From Aureispira sp964404215 (GTDB taxonomy: Bacteria; Bacteroidota; Bacteroidia; Chitinophagales; Saprospiraceae): a stretch of DNA of 33,402 bases. The notes below the pieces were generated by a model that saw only the letters and a program-made list of their open reading frames with translations, did no database searches and was not told where the DNA came from. The translations under genes and the position numbers were made by a program. This document shows, one piece after another, positions 24,750-32,174 of this stretch. The first letter of the stretch is position 1, and each line of letters opens with the position of its first letter. Location of the stretch: the NCBI GenBank assembly GCA_964404215.1, contig CAYOJF010000054.1, positions 1-33,402 of the forward strand, given 5' to 3'.

Positions 24750-27107
24750 TTATTTTTGCAGTATTTTTTTCAAATCATTGACAATAAGGTGGTTGACTTC
24801 AATATAGCCATCCAGTTGACGGGCTAATATCCCTGTATTGAGTAGGCGACGAATAACCGTAGCATATCGAGTCTTGAAAGCTGGACCAAATAACTGACGT
24901 AGGTTATATTCGTTGGTGCGTCGACAGCGTAAGATAGTCTCCAATACCAGTCTAGAGTCATCATTTAGGAAATTGGGCAGTGGTAGATAATCCTCCAAGT
25001 GATTGCGGACGTGATTTTCATCCACAAATTTGGTGGCATTAGCCCAAATATTGAGTGCTTCGCCAATATTACCATTAGACAGTTTGTAAATTTGCTGGAT
25101 AATTTTGGCAAATTTGGGCGAAGAAAGTACTTCTCCCTTCTTATTGATTAATTGCTTGTGCGTGGCAGCATGTCTAATCCAAATAGCTTGATGCAGTGCT
25201 TTCTTTGTTACAAAATTTAGATTAATTTCGGCTTGGAAAGTTCGCTCTAGATTAGAAAAATGGAACAGTTGATTGCGGCTACCTCTATTGGTAGTTACGA
25301 CAAAGAAAATCTTACTCGAAAAACGATCAATGTGTTCTATTAATCCACGAATATTTTTGTACAATGGGATTTTGGGTGACCACCAAAGCTCTAAATTATC
25401 GATGATAACCATTGGTTTGTGATTAACGGCATAGCGAGCTACTATTTCAAGTGCTTCCACCAAATCATAGGTCAGGTGATGTTTTCGTCCTCCTACTTCT
25501 ATATCTGTATTGGGGCTTAATCGCAGTACATTAGTTCCAAAGAATTTCTGTGCTACCGCTTCAGCAAAGACCGTTTTACCCGAAAAACGATCACCTGTTA
25601 ATAAAACAGAGCCTCTGATACCATCTTTCCAACAGTTGACTAGCGTCTGAACTCGAGCAATTTGTTCGTCTCGTCCTCTAAAAAAAGAATCTCCTACGTA
25701 GCCTTTGGTCTGAAAGATATTGATATAATGAATGTTAGCTGGATCCGTTGCTCTACTTTTTAGGCAGAGGGCAATGCGTTCTGATACCCCCAAATGATGA
25801 GAGTAGGACCAGCGTTGATAAATCCCTTTTCCATAAGCCCAAAATTTGTCCAGTTGTTGTTTGCCTTTGGTTATCCAATTGGACTGTCTATTCCAGAGTC
25901 GTTGATTAATACTAGACTGTAAGGATACGGCCAAAAAATATCGTTGGTTGTCAAATATTGGATAGAGCTTAAATTCGTTATCTAGCCGTTCGTCAACTAA
26001 AGTATTGATATCTAATATATCCTTATCGGCAGTTTTGATATTGGAGCGAAAACCCATTAGTGGACGCATGATGTCGTCAATATCTTTAGCAAGTGTATCA
26101 ATCCCCTCTTGCTTTTGAAGGGTGATACGATTCTGCATACTCATGATAATCATCTTGACTCCGGTATGGATATTTTCGGTTACTTCCCATATCTCATAGA
26201 GCAGGGGCAGTATTTCTGCATCCAACCATTGCATGATTTCCTTCTGTGGAGAGACAAAACGCTGTTCTATCAACCCACCTTTGGCTTTGATATATAATTT
26301 GACGGGTTCTTCGTACTGATTGACCAATTTTTTGAGCCGCTCTTTGAAGGTAATATTGTACTCATGTAGATGATAATTAGCTAGAATAGATTCAATATGA
26401 TGGAGTAGATCATTAGCAAAATGAGCATCGTCATCCATTTCTTTTTGGATCACCAACAATGCTTCAATTTTACCCAGAACAGCCTGTAATTCATTTTGAC
26501 ACCCAGTGATACTATGACTAATCAGATCTTCAATAGAGTTGAATAAACTTTTGAGTTGCTCAAAAGTAGCATAATTTTCCTGTAGTTCTTTAGCTTGCTG
26601 TGCAAGCAGTGCTATTTGATCTCGATAGATCTCCCAAGGATTTTGTTGATGGTACCATACTGTAGCTTTTCTTTGTAGATCGGCTGTAGCCATTCCTTTT
26701 GGTACAATTTCTTGTAATTCCTTTCGGGCAGCCTGTATGCTTTTTAGAGAAAGCTTCCAGTTATTTTCTAGTGTTTCGGTGTCAAATTTTTGTTCTAATA
26801 AGCCGACTTGTCCTTTTTGCTGCTCTAGGAGTACATCTCTTAGGAGTAGGAGCAGTTTTTTGATGCGATCTGCCCATTCAAAATGGAAGTATTGTGCTAT
26901 CAACCGTTGTTGTGCGGTACCTTCTTGGTTTTGCAATAGTTGCTCGAAGTCATTTCCTAATTCAATAGTATGTTGACTAATTTGCTCCATTGTAGCAACT
27001 AGTTGGTTGATTCTTGTAGCATATTGCCAATCAAAATCTCCCCAGCTCTTCAGGATATTATCTACTGAAAAAGATGGGAGGGGGCGAGGAGCATTAGATA
27101 TTTCCAT
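24750..27107 (-). CDS. Large P-loop ATPase with helical N-terminal region and winged-helix end
   Basis: A 785-residue protein with no signal peptide. Residues 1-450 are Gln/Glu/Leu-rich helices, probably coiled coils, with no known domain. A PDGRDEQ-like entry (RGRDEQIARVQTLV) precedes the AAA/STAND-type NTPase core. Walker A is GDRFSGKT (505-512), Walker B is MVIIDNLE (566-573, Asp570), and a sensor-like FFVVTTNRGSRNQ lies near 600. The C-terminal part (about 715-785) looks like a winged helix (LRQLFG, ATVIRRLLNTGILARQLDGYIEVN). The plan recalls Orc1/Cdc6 or STAND signalling ATPases. It starts the unit ATPase-MscS-like-antiporter. The partner genes are membrane proteins, so it may regulate ion transport; it could instead be a defence-type sensor. 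No specific family was recognised. Confidence 0.75.
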   Translation of the reverse strand: MEISNAPRPLPSFSVDNILKSWGDFDWQYATRINQLVATMEQISQHTIELGNDFEQLLQNQEGTAQQRLIAQYFHFEWADRIKKLLLLLRDVLLEQQKGQVGLLEQKFDTETLENNWKLSLKSIQAARKELQEIVPKGMATADLQRKATVWYHQQNPWEIYRDQIALLAQQAKELQENYATFEQLKSLFNSIEDLISHSITGCQNELQAVLGKIEALLVIQKEMDDDAHFANDLLHHIESILANYHLHEYNITFKERLKKLVNQYEEPVKLYIKAKGGLIEQRFVSPQKEIMQWLDAEILPLLYEIWEVTENIHTGVKMIIMSMQNRITLQKQEGIDTLAKDIDDIMRPLMGFRSNIKTADKDILDINTLVDERLDNEFKLYPIFDNQRYFLAVSLQSSINQRLWNRQSNWITKGKQQLDKFWAYGKGIYQRWSYSHHLGVSERIALCLKSRATDPANIHYINIFQTKGYVGDSFFRGRDEQIARVQTLVNCWKDGIRGSVLLTGDRFSGKTVFAEAVAQKFFGTNVLRLSPNTDIEVGGRKHHLTYDLVEALEIVARYAVNHKPMVIIDNLELWWSPKIPLYKNIRGLIEHIDRFSSKIFFVVTTNRGSRNQLFHFSNLERTFQAEINLNFVTKKALHQAIWIRHAATHKQLINKKGEVLSSPKFAKIIQQIYKLSNGNIGEALNIWANATKFVDENHVRNHLEDYLPLPNFLNDDSRLVLETILRCRRTNEYNLRQLFGPAFKTRYATVIRRLLNTGILARQLDGYIEVNHLIVNDLKKILQK

Positions 27108-27330
27108 AGATAGTGTTGAATAAGTACTTGATAAAGTGCAGAATCGAATGTCAAGTTAAAAAATACTCTGAATGAAATCCTAATCTAAAATAGATTTTTA
27201 GCCAACTTCTTACGAATGTTTTTGGCACAAGAGTGAACTAAGCTAACTGATTCTACTTACTATTTGTTCAGTATAGGTATCAAAATTGGTAACGGAAGTT
27301 TACGCTTAGACCTGAGAAGTATCTTTTATT

Positions 27331-27639
27331 TCAATCCTCTTCATTTTCTTGTAGTTGCTCTACTTGGTTGGTCAGACGATTATATTCGGTTGCTATTTGA
27401 TTGCGTTCAGTTTCTTCAGTTGTATTTTGTAGTTGGTCCAGTAGTTCGAGTCGACGTTCATTGATATGACTTATTTCTACTTCATTGCTACTCGGCCAGC
27501 TTTTTACAAAGGCAATACCGACTACAATTAGAGAAGCTATCAGTATGAAAGCATTAAAAATATTAGATCGCTCTTCCTTTTGTTGATCAACTATATAGGT
27601 ATAGGGGTCTTTTTTTTCAAATTGATCCAGTGGTTCCAT
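27331..27639 (-). CDS. Small single-span membrane protein with coiled-coil tail
   Basis: The ATG at 27639 (MEPLDQFEKKDPYTYI) gives 102 residues. A longer frame reaching 27711 reads through a hairpin and is rejected as the true start. A polar cytoplasmic-type N-terminus of about 27 residues is followed by one membrane helix (FNAFILIASLIVVGIAFV, about 30-47). A helical tail predicted to coil follows (INERRLELLDQLQNTTEE...NRLTNQVEQLQENEED), with a low-pI end. This looks like an FtsL/DivIC-style layout, but no family assignment is justified. It lies 223 bases upstream of the ATPase gene in the same direction and may or may not share its transcript. Confidence 0.65.
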   Translation of the reverse strand: MEPLDQFEKKDPYTYIVDQQKEERSNIFNAFILIASLIVVGIAFVKSWPSSNEVEISHINERRLELLDQLQNTTEETERNQIATEYNRLTNQVEQLQENEED

Positions 27640-27671
27640 CAGAATAGTATTTTTAGTGGCAATATAAAAAT

Positions 27672-27705
27672 GTCTCTTTGTATCTAGTCCAAGATACAAA
27701 GAGAC
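27672..27705 (-). terminator. Perfect 14-bp hairpin ahead of the small membrane protein gene
   Basis: The stem GTCTCTTTGTATCT (27672-27685) pairs perfectly with 27692-27705 around a 6-base loop. On the minus strand it is followed by ATTTTTATATT, a moderate T tract. It lies 186 bases after the stop at 27891 and 33 bases before the ATG at 27639. It is either the terminator of the mscS unit or a 5'-leader hairpin that limits read-through into the next gene. Confidence 0.65.
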
Positions 27706-27890
27706 GACCAATATGGATTAGATGTATCTAACTTTAAGTAATGAAAGAAATGGATCCACATTGAAGTGGTGGGAATCGTCAAATACCCACTAGGGATTGG
27801 CTCTGGTGAAACTATGTGATAGATTCGTTAACCCCATGCTCCATGAACAGCAAAGCCTTCCTTATTTTTAGACTACTTTTATGACTCAAC

Positions 27891-29066
27891 TTACTTACTA
27901 AAATCAGCCCAGAGGTCAATTTGTGCACTAATACCAATGTAAGGACGAATATAAATTCTATTCCCTAAGTTTCCTCCTAGTTGACCTGCTGTTGCGGCGT
28001 CCTCTAGGAAAGTTGCTCCTGCATTGATATTAATAAATCGAAATACTTTGTAGCTCAATCCTACATACGTAGGACGTTTGAAAATAGGACCACTTATTTT
28101 AGAACCATTTACTCCCTCCAAATCTAGAACAAATACACCCGCATTAATAGCTAGATTATTTAGAAATTTTGATTTGCCACTGCGTTTAGATAATGGAAAA
28201 GCAAAGCCTACAAATGGAGCTGCACCTAGACTGACACCATTACTATTACCATCTAGATAAACCCCACCAAAACCTGCTTGTATAGCGAGTGTTCGCTTGC
28301 TTTTTTCTGTCGAATAGTTATCAATATATTTGTTGTCTGCCAGTTTGAACCAGTCCATATTCATGTACTGCTCCCATTCGAGATCTATCATTGTTCGAAA
28401 CTCTTCTAGCAATTGGTCTCTATAGCTTGCCTTTGCATCATCTTTTTCTTCTTTTCCGAATAGAAGTTTGCCTTTTTTAAGGCTTGTTTTCGAAATCTGC
28501 TTTAATTTATCTTCCACCAATTCAGAGAATCCATCAAAAGGCATATTCAATCGATTACGATAATTTTTGAGCTGACGGTAGATAATGCCATCCAAATGGC
28601 GAATGATTTCTCGATGACTTTTGTTAAGATTAATTGTATTTTTATTGACAACAATAACTTGTTGTAGATAGGTATGCAGTTGTTTCTGAATAGTAGTTTG
28701 GAGTGTTTTTAATTCAGTTGCATCTATTGCCCTAAAGTATTTAATATAAATATCATATTCAGCACTTCCTTTGAGTCGATAATTCATTGGGAGCAAAAAG
28801 CGAGTACTATTGTTTTCTTTGGAGCGTTTCCAGGTAGCAGTATAGAGTGGCAATCGGTTATCTCTACCTCGGGGCTCTATTACATCTAGTTCAATAATAC
28901 CGACATTCTCTGAAACATTTCCCTGTATCATGAGATGGGTTTCTGCCGGTAGCGGTTGGTTTTCACCAAAAACCGCTTTTTCATAATCAAATGCTACCCC
29001 TTTGTATTGAGCAAATGCTCCCGTGGTCGCTAAAAGTAATAGTAGCAAAAATATGCTTTTGTTCAT
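27891..29066 (-). CDS. Exported hypothetical protein with helical middle and beta-rich C-terminus
   Basis: The ATG at 29066 (MNKSIFLLLLLLATTGAFAQ) gives 391 residues with a clear signal peptide; a start ten codons earlier is in frame but would spoil it. After an N-terminal beta segment (about 25-110), a long basic helical region follows (about 110-265). The last 120 residues are strand-rich with many Gly and aromatic residues (GFGGVYLDGNSNGVSLG, FVGFAFPLSK, YIRPYIGISAQIDLWADF), as in small outer-membrane beta-barrel proteins. It begins 10 bases after the mscS stop, so the two are co-transcribed. No family was recognised. It may be an outer-membrane or periplasmic partner of the channel. Confidence 0.75.
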   Translation of the reverse strand: MNKSIFLLLLLLATTGAFAQYKGVAFDYEKAVFGENQPLPAETHLMIQGNVSENVGIIELDVIEPRGRDNRLPLYTATWKRSKENNSTRFLLPMNYRLKGSAEYDIYIKYFRAIDATELKTLQTTIQKQLHTYLQQVIVVNKNTINLNKSHREIIRHLDGIIYRQLKNYRNRLNMPFDGFSELVEDKLKQISKTSLKKGKLLFGKEEKDDAKASYRDQLLEEFRTMIDLEWEQYMNMDWFKLADNKYIDNYSTEKSKRTLAIQAGFGGVYLDGNSNGVSLGAAPFVGFAFPLSKRSGKSKFLNNLAINAGVFVLDLEGVNGSKISGPIFKRPTYVGLSYKVFRFININAGATFLEDAATAGQLGGNLGNRIYIRPYIGISAQIDLWADFSK

Positions 29067-29076
29067 AGTAATGATT

Positions 29077-29967
29077 TTATTGTTTAGAGATGGCATCTGG
29101 TGCCATCGAAGGTGGACTATCTTTGTGGATAGTCAGTTTGTTTTTAATCCAAATATCCCGTTGGGGAAATGGTATTTCTATATTATTTTGTCTAAATACT
29201 TCATCTATTCTAAATCGTAAATCGCTTTTTATTGCTTCTATATATAACAGTTCATTGCTATAGAACTGTAATTGAAAATCAAGTGAAGAGGCTCCAAAAT
29301 CTGCAAAAACAACTACAGGTTTTAGATTTTTACTAACCAGGTCATGTTCTTCTGCTACTTGCAATAATAGTTTTTTGACCAATTTGGTGTTTGTACCGTA
29401 GGCAACTCCTATATTGACCCTAAATCTAGAATGATGAATATTGGAAGCACCGTGGTTGGCGACATTATTCGTAATTAGTTGTGAGTTAGGGACAACCATG
29501 GTTACTTTATCAGCTGTCTCGATATGAGAGGCACGGATACTGATTTTTTGTATCTTGCCAGCAGTACCATCTATGACGACGACATCTCCTACTTCAATTT
29601 CTCCTTCAATCAATAAAATGACACCAGAAGCTAAATCATTGAAAATTTGCTGTAAACCCAATCCTATACCAACTAATAGAGCCGCAGAACCCGCCCAGAT
29701 GAGCGATAAATCAATACCAATGTTTTGAGCGATTAGTAGAAAAGTAACGGCATAAATAAGATATCGAATAAATTGCTCTAGGGCATATCGTCGACCTCTG
29801 TCTAGTCTGTTTTTCATGAAATTAGAATTCCTCAAAAAACGCAAGGTCATTCGCAGAACTATTCTGGACAGGATAACGGTTAGTATTATACCAATAATAG
29901 TAACAGGCGTAATCGTATAGGTACTGACTGTCAGAATCTCGTATTCTAAAATTTCTTTTATTTTCAT
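29077..29967 (-). CDS. mscS: Small-conductance mechanosensitive channel MscS
   Basis: MscS is a homoheptameric inner-membrane channel that opens under tension to release solutes after hypo-osmotic shock. The 296-residue protein has the E. coli MscS length (286) and plan. TM1 lies at about 20-38 and TM2 at about 62-85. The Gly/Ala-rich pore helix TM3 is GSAALLVGIGLGLQQIFNDL (about 93-112), then ASGVILLIEGEIEVGDVVVI leads into the beta domain with IETADKVTMVVPNSQL, where the VPN turn is intact. The C-terminal alpha/beta domain follows (HHSRFRVNIGVAYGT and PFPQRDI). It is the first gene of the leftward group and its stop is 10 bases before the exported protein gene. Confidence 0.95.
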   Translation of the reverse strand: MKIKEILEYEILTVSTYTITPVTIIGIILTVILSRIVLRMTLRFLRNSNFMKNRLDRGRRYALEQFIRYLIYAVTFLLIAQNIGIDLSLIWAGSAALLVGIGLGLQQIFNDLASGVILLIEGEIEVGDVVVIDGTAGKIQKISIRASHIETADKVTMVVPNSQLITNNVANHGASNIHHSRFRVNIGVAYGTNTKLVKKLLLQVAEEHDLVSKNLKPVVVFADFGASSLDFQLQFYSNELLYIEAIKSDLRFRIDEVFRQNNIEIPFPQRDIWIKNKLTIHKDSPPSMAPDAISKQ

Positions 29968-30084
29968 AATCTATAGTAACGCAAATTTTGTTGCAGGAGG
30001 AAAAGTTTTCATGAAGTTTGGTCAAAAAGAGACCCTATGAATTTTAAACAACTTCAAATTGTAAATTAACTTAAAATAATAAAT

Positions 30085-30525
30085 ATGTCAGAAACAGTTC
30101 AAAAAAACAGTAATCCTATTTTAAAAATTGCATTAGGGGTTATTGTCGTCCTACTAGTAGGAACAATCATTTATCGTTTATTAGGGGTTATTGTCGTCGC
30201 TCTTCTACTCTTCATTAATAGAGATTTGGTCAAAAAGATTTTCGATAAAATATTACAACTCTATCAAACTAACCCCCTTTACGGAATTGGAGCAACTATT
30301 GGGGCTTTTGTTTTATTTTCGCCTTTTACGGTTTTTCTATTTTTCCGAACACTCTATACAATTTTTACAGGCAACGTACCTGTGACTAACAAAACGAGTA
30401 CAGATAAAGTTGTGATTGATATTACACCTAAAGAGGATACCCAAAAAAGAACTCCTCGTACCGATGGAATGATGACTATGGATGAAATTAGAGCCCAGTT
30501 GAGAGATCAAGATGATGCTATCTAA
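30085..30525 (+). CDS. Small hypothetical membrane protein with internal LGVIVV repeat
   Basis: The 146-residue protein starts MSETVQKNSNPILKI and has hydrophobic helices at about 13-30, 31-45 and 68-95. The C-terminal third is soluble, Thr/Lys/Asp-rich and ends MMTMDEIRAQLRDQDDAI. The first two helices share the sequence LGVIVV, produced by a perfect DNA repeat 48 bases apart. No family was recognised. It is divergent from mscS across 117 bases and convergent with the HEAT-like gene, so it appears monocistronic. Confidence 0.7.
   Translation: MSETVQKNSNPILKIALGVIVVLLVGTIIYRLLGVIVVALLLFINRDLVKKIFDKILQLYQTNPLYGIGATIGAFVLFSPFTVFLFFRTLYTIFTGNVPVTNKTSTDKVVIDITPKEDTQKRTPRTDGMMTMDEIRAQLRDQDDAI
30132..30198 (+). 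repeat. Direct repeat of 19 bases at 48-base spacing
   Basis: ATTAGGGGTTATTGTCGTC occurs at 30132-30150 and again at 30180-30198. The 48-base offset is exactly 16 codons, so the frame is kept and LGVIVV is repeated. It suggests a small in-frame duplication within the membrane segment. Confidence 0.85.
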
Positions 30526-30537
30526 ATAACTTTTTTG

Positions 30538-30555
30538 AAGAGCACTAATGCTCTT
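30538..30555. terminator. Weak hairpin between convergent genes
   Basis: A 7-base-pair stem (AAGAGCA with TGCTCTT) closes on CTAA, 13 bases after the stop codon at 30525 and 36 bases from the converging gene's end. The following T tract is poor in the plus direction, so the terminator role is uncertain. Confidence 0.3.
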
Positions 30556-30590
30556 TATATCCCTTAGATGTTGTAAAGGAAATAAAGTCA

Positions 30591-31133
30591 CTAATTAGAG
30601 GAATTTATTTTTTCTAATTGCTTCGAAATTTTGCGGCACTTATATTGAAAAGCAGCCGTATTCGCTTTGCCGTATTCTTCCATGACTAACAAAAGTTCTG
30701 GTATAATATCAGGATATTTTTTAGCAAGTGTCGCTAATACTTCTAATCCATAAGACTTGACGGCGACTTTGATGTCCTTGTCCATTATCCATAACAGTAG
30801 TTGGTCTAATACAAGTCCTTCGAGAGCTTCTGGCACCCCTACTAACATTAGCCACTTTGTTAGGGTTCTTTTGAAACCTGTGACCGAACAGCTATTTCTG
30901 ATCTCAAAGCAAGGGGGAATGAGAGGAGCAATTTGAGCTGGATTTAATTCGCATACGTCGCCCATAGTCCATAGGAAACGAGTGGCAATTTTGTGTTCTG
31001 CTTCCAAGAGTGGTAGCCAATCTATCAGAATAACTTTTTTTTTGACTAAAAGGCGAGCCCAGCGTTTTCGATTGGCACTACAATCGTCCTCTAACATCGA
31101 TGCTTGAAAATCTTGTAATAATGAAATAGACAT
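30591..31133 (-). CDS. HEAT-repeat-like helical protein
   Basis: The 180-residue cytoplasmic protein consists of amphipathic helices. They include LLEAEHKIATRFLWTMGDVCEL, LVLDQLLLWIMDKDIKVAVKSYGLEVLATLAKKYPDII and ELLLVMEEYGKANTAAFQYKCRKISKQLEK (given in full only as separated helices here). The 'D-x-x-VAVKxYxLxxLxxLAKKYPxxxPEL' pattern is that of a small Bacteroidota HEAT/ARM-like family. From memory, databases sometimes label it 'adenylosuccinate lyase' without the catalytic SSxMPxKxNP loop, which is also absent here. It is divergent from the lipoprotein gene at 31219 across 85 bases. The role is unknown, possibly protein-protein binding. Confidence 0.7.
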   Translation of the reverse strand: MSISLLQDFQASMLEDDCSANRKRWARLLVKKKVILIDWLPLLEAEHKIATRFLWTMGDVCELNPAQIAPLIPPCFEIRNSCSVTGFKRTLTKWLMLVGVPEALEGLVLDQLLLWIMDKDIKVAVKSYGLEVLATLAKKYPDIIPELLLVMEEYGKANTAAFQYKCRKISKQLEKINSSN

Positions 31134-31218
31134 GTGTTTAAGATAAAGGGTTTGTTTAGTATCTTCGCAATGGAGTTGCTAGAAACAACATCATAAGATT
31201 AATTACAAAAGTAAAATA

Positions 31219-32043
31219 ATGAAACATATAATTGTAGGGAGTATCTTTTTTTTATTGGCAATCAGTGCCTGTAACACGAACAAAGAGATTGCTTTTAATC
31301 GAACCGTACCCCAAGGAATTAATATCGACGGGCAAACTACAGAATGGCAGCAGCCATTGGATAAGCCTGTAGCACATATGGATATCCAGTGTGCGATTGC
31401 TAACGATGAAAATACCCTGTATGTATGTGCTCGAATAGCAGATAAAGCTGTACAGCGTCGAATAATGTCTTTGGGGATGACCATTTGGATTGATACCTTG
31501 ATGAAAAACCGTGAAAAAGTAGGAGTAGGATATCCTATCGCCCTTAGCGAAGCAGATATGCAACGAATAGCAGTAGAAGCTCAGGATGGAGATCAGTTGG
31601 ATCCTAGAGCATTGGACAATGCGTATGCAAAAACATTAGATGAATTTGAACTGATAGGATTGGCAGAAGAAACTGTACGAGTGTCTAATTTGGCTTCATT
31701 AGATATGAAAGTAGCGACGGCATTTGATCATGTAGGGGCGATGGTTTGTGAACTCAAAATTCCACTTTATCATCTTTGGAAGCAAAAGATTGATTTTAAC
31801 GAAAATTTCAGTGTAGGGATCAAAGTAAATCCACCACCTAAAGATGCAGCAGAAGAACCAGGGCTATTTGATGATCCTAATCAAAATGGAATCACTCGTA
31901 GTAGTCAACAAAACCCCATGATGGGAGGCAATGGACTGCCAGGGCAACAACCCAATCAATCTAGACAGCGAATGCGTATGACCAGCGAGAGTACAGGGGT
32001 GTGGTACAGGACAACATTGGTCAACCCTATACGAGCCAAGTAG
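31219..32043 (+). CDS. Lipoprotein with CBM9/DOMON-like beta-sandwich domain
   Basis: The 274-residue protein has a lipoprotein signal (MKHIIVGSIFFLLAISAC, Cys18 in the lipobox). The mature part begins with GINIDGQTTEWQQPL and then CAIANDENTLYVCARIADKAVQRRI; this 'I-DG-x-EW...NDxxxLYV' pattern is typical of CBM9-like or DOMON-like beta sandwiches that bind sugars or heme. A helical and acidic middle follows, and the C-terminal 60 residues are disordered and Pro/Gln/Arg-rich (NPMMGGNGLPGQQPNQ). It is likely anchored in the periplasm or outer membrane. The ligand is unknown. It is monocistronic and is followed after 131 bases by the isocitrate dehydrogenase gene. Confidence 0.7.
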   Translation: MKHIIVGSIFFLLAISACNTNKEIAFNRTVPQGINIDGQTTEWQQPLDKPVAHMDIQCAIANDENTLYVCARIADKAVQRRIMSLGMTIWIDTLMKNREKVGVGYPIALSEADMQRIAVEAQDGDQLDPRALDNAYAKTLDEFELIGLAEETVRVSNLASLDMKVATAFDHVGAMVCELKIPLYHLWKQKIDFNENFSVGIKVNPPPKDAAEEPGLFDDPNQNGITRSSQQNPMMGGNGLPGQQPNQSRQRMRMTSESTGVWYRTTLVNPIRAK

Positions 32044-32105
32044 TTTTGTATAGCGTAAATGAAATAATATGCCCTTTTTTGTCGGAAGATATTCCCGAAA
32101 AAGTG

Positions 32106-32113
32106 TACCTTTG
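32106..32113 (+). promoter_or_regulatory. Candidate -7 promoter element of the isocitrate dehydrogenase gene
   Basis: TACCTTTG, followed by C, is a perfect TAnnTTTG(C). A TTTG lies upstream at 32078-32081, but the spacing is 24 bases instead of 19-21, so the -33 partner is doubtful. Transcription would start near 32120, about 55 bases before the ATG. Confidence 0.45.
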
Positions 32114-32174
32114 CATCCAAATAAAACAAGGACCAACTACTTGTGAATAATACATCTTCAAAAAATATCAAGAA

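Noticed and set aside
27108..27330. A gene or strong promoter between the small membrane protein and the ATPase
   Set aside because: Only a weak AATCTA/TAGATT inverted repeat near 27182-27196 and AT-rich sequence are visible; no open frame of note.
27640..27711. Longer N-terminus of the small membrane protein
   Set aside because: The extension is translated from a perfect hairpin; the ATG at 27639 gives a sensible protein.
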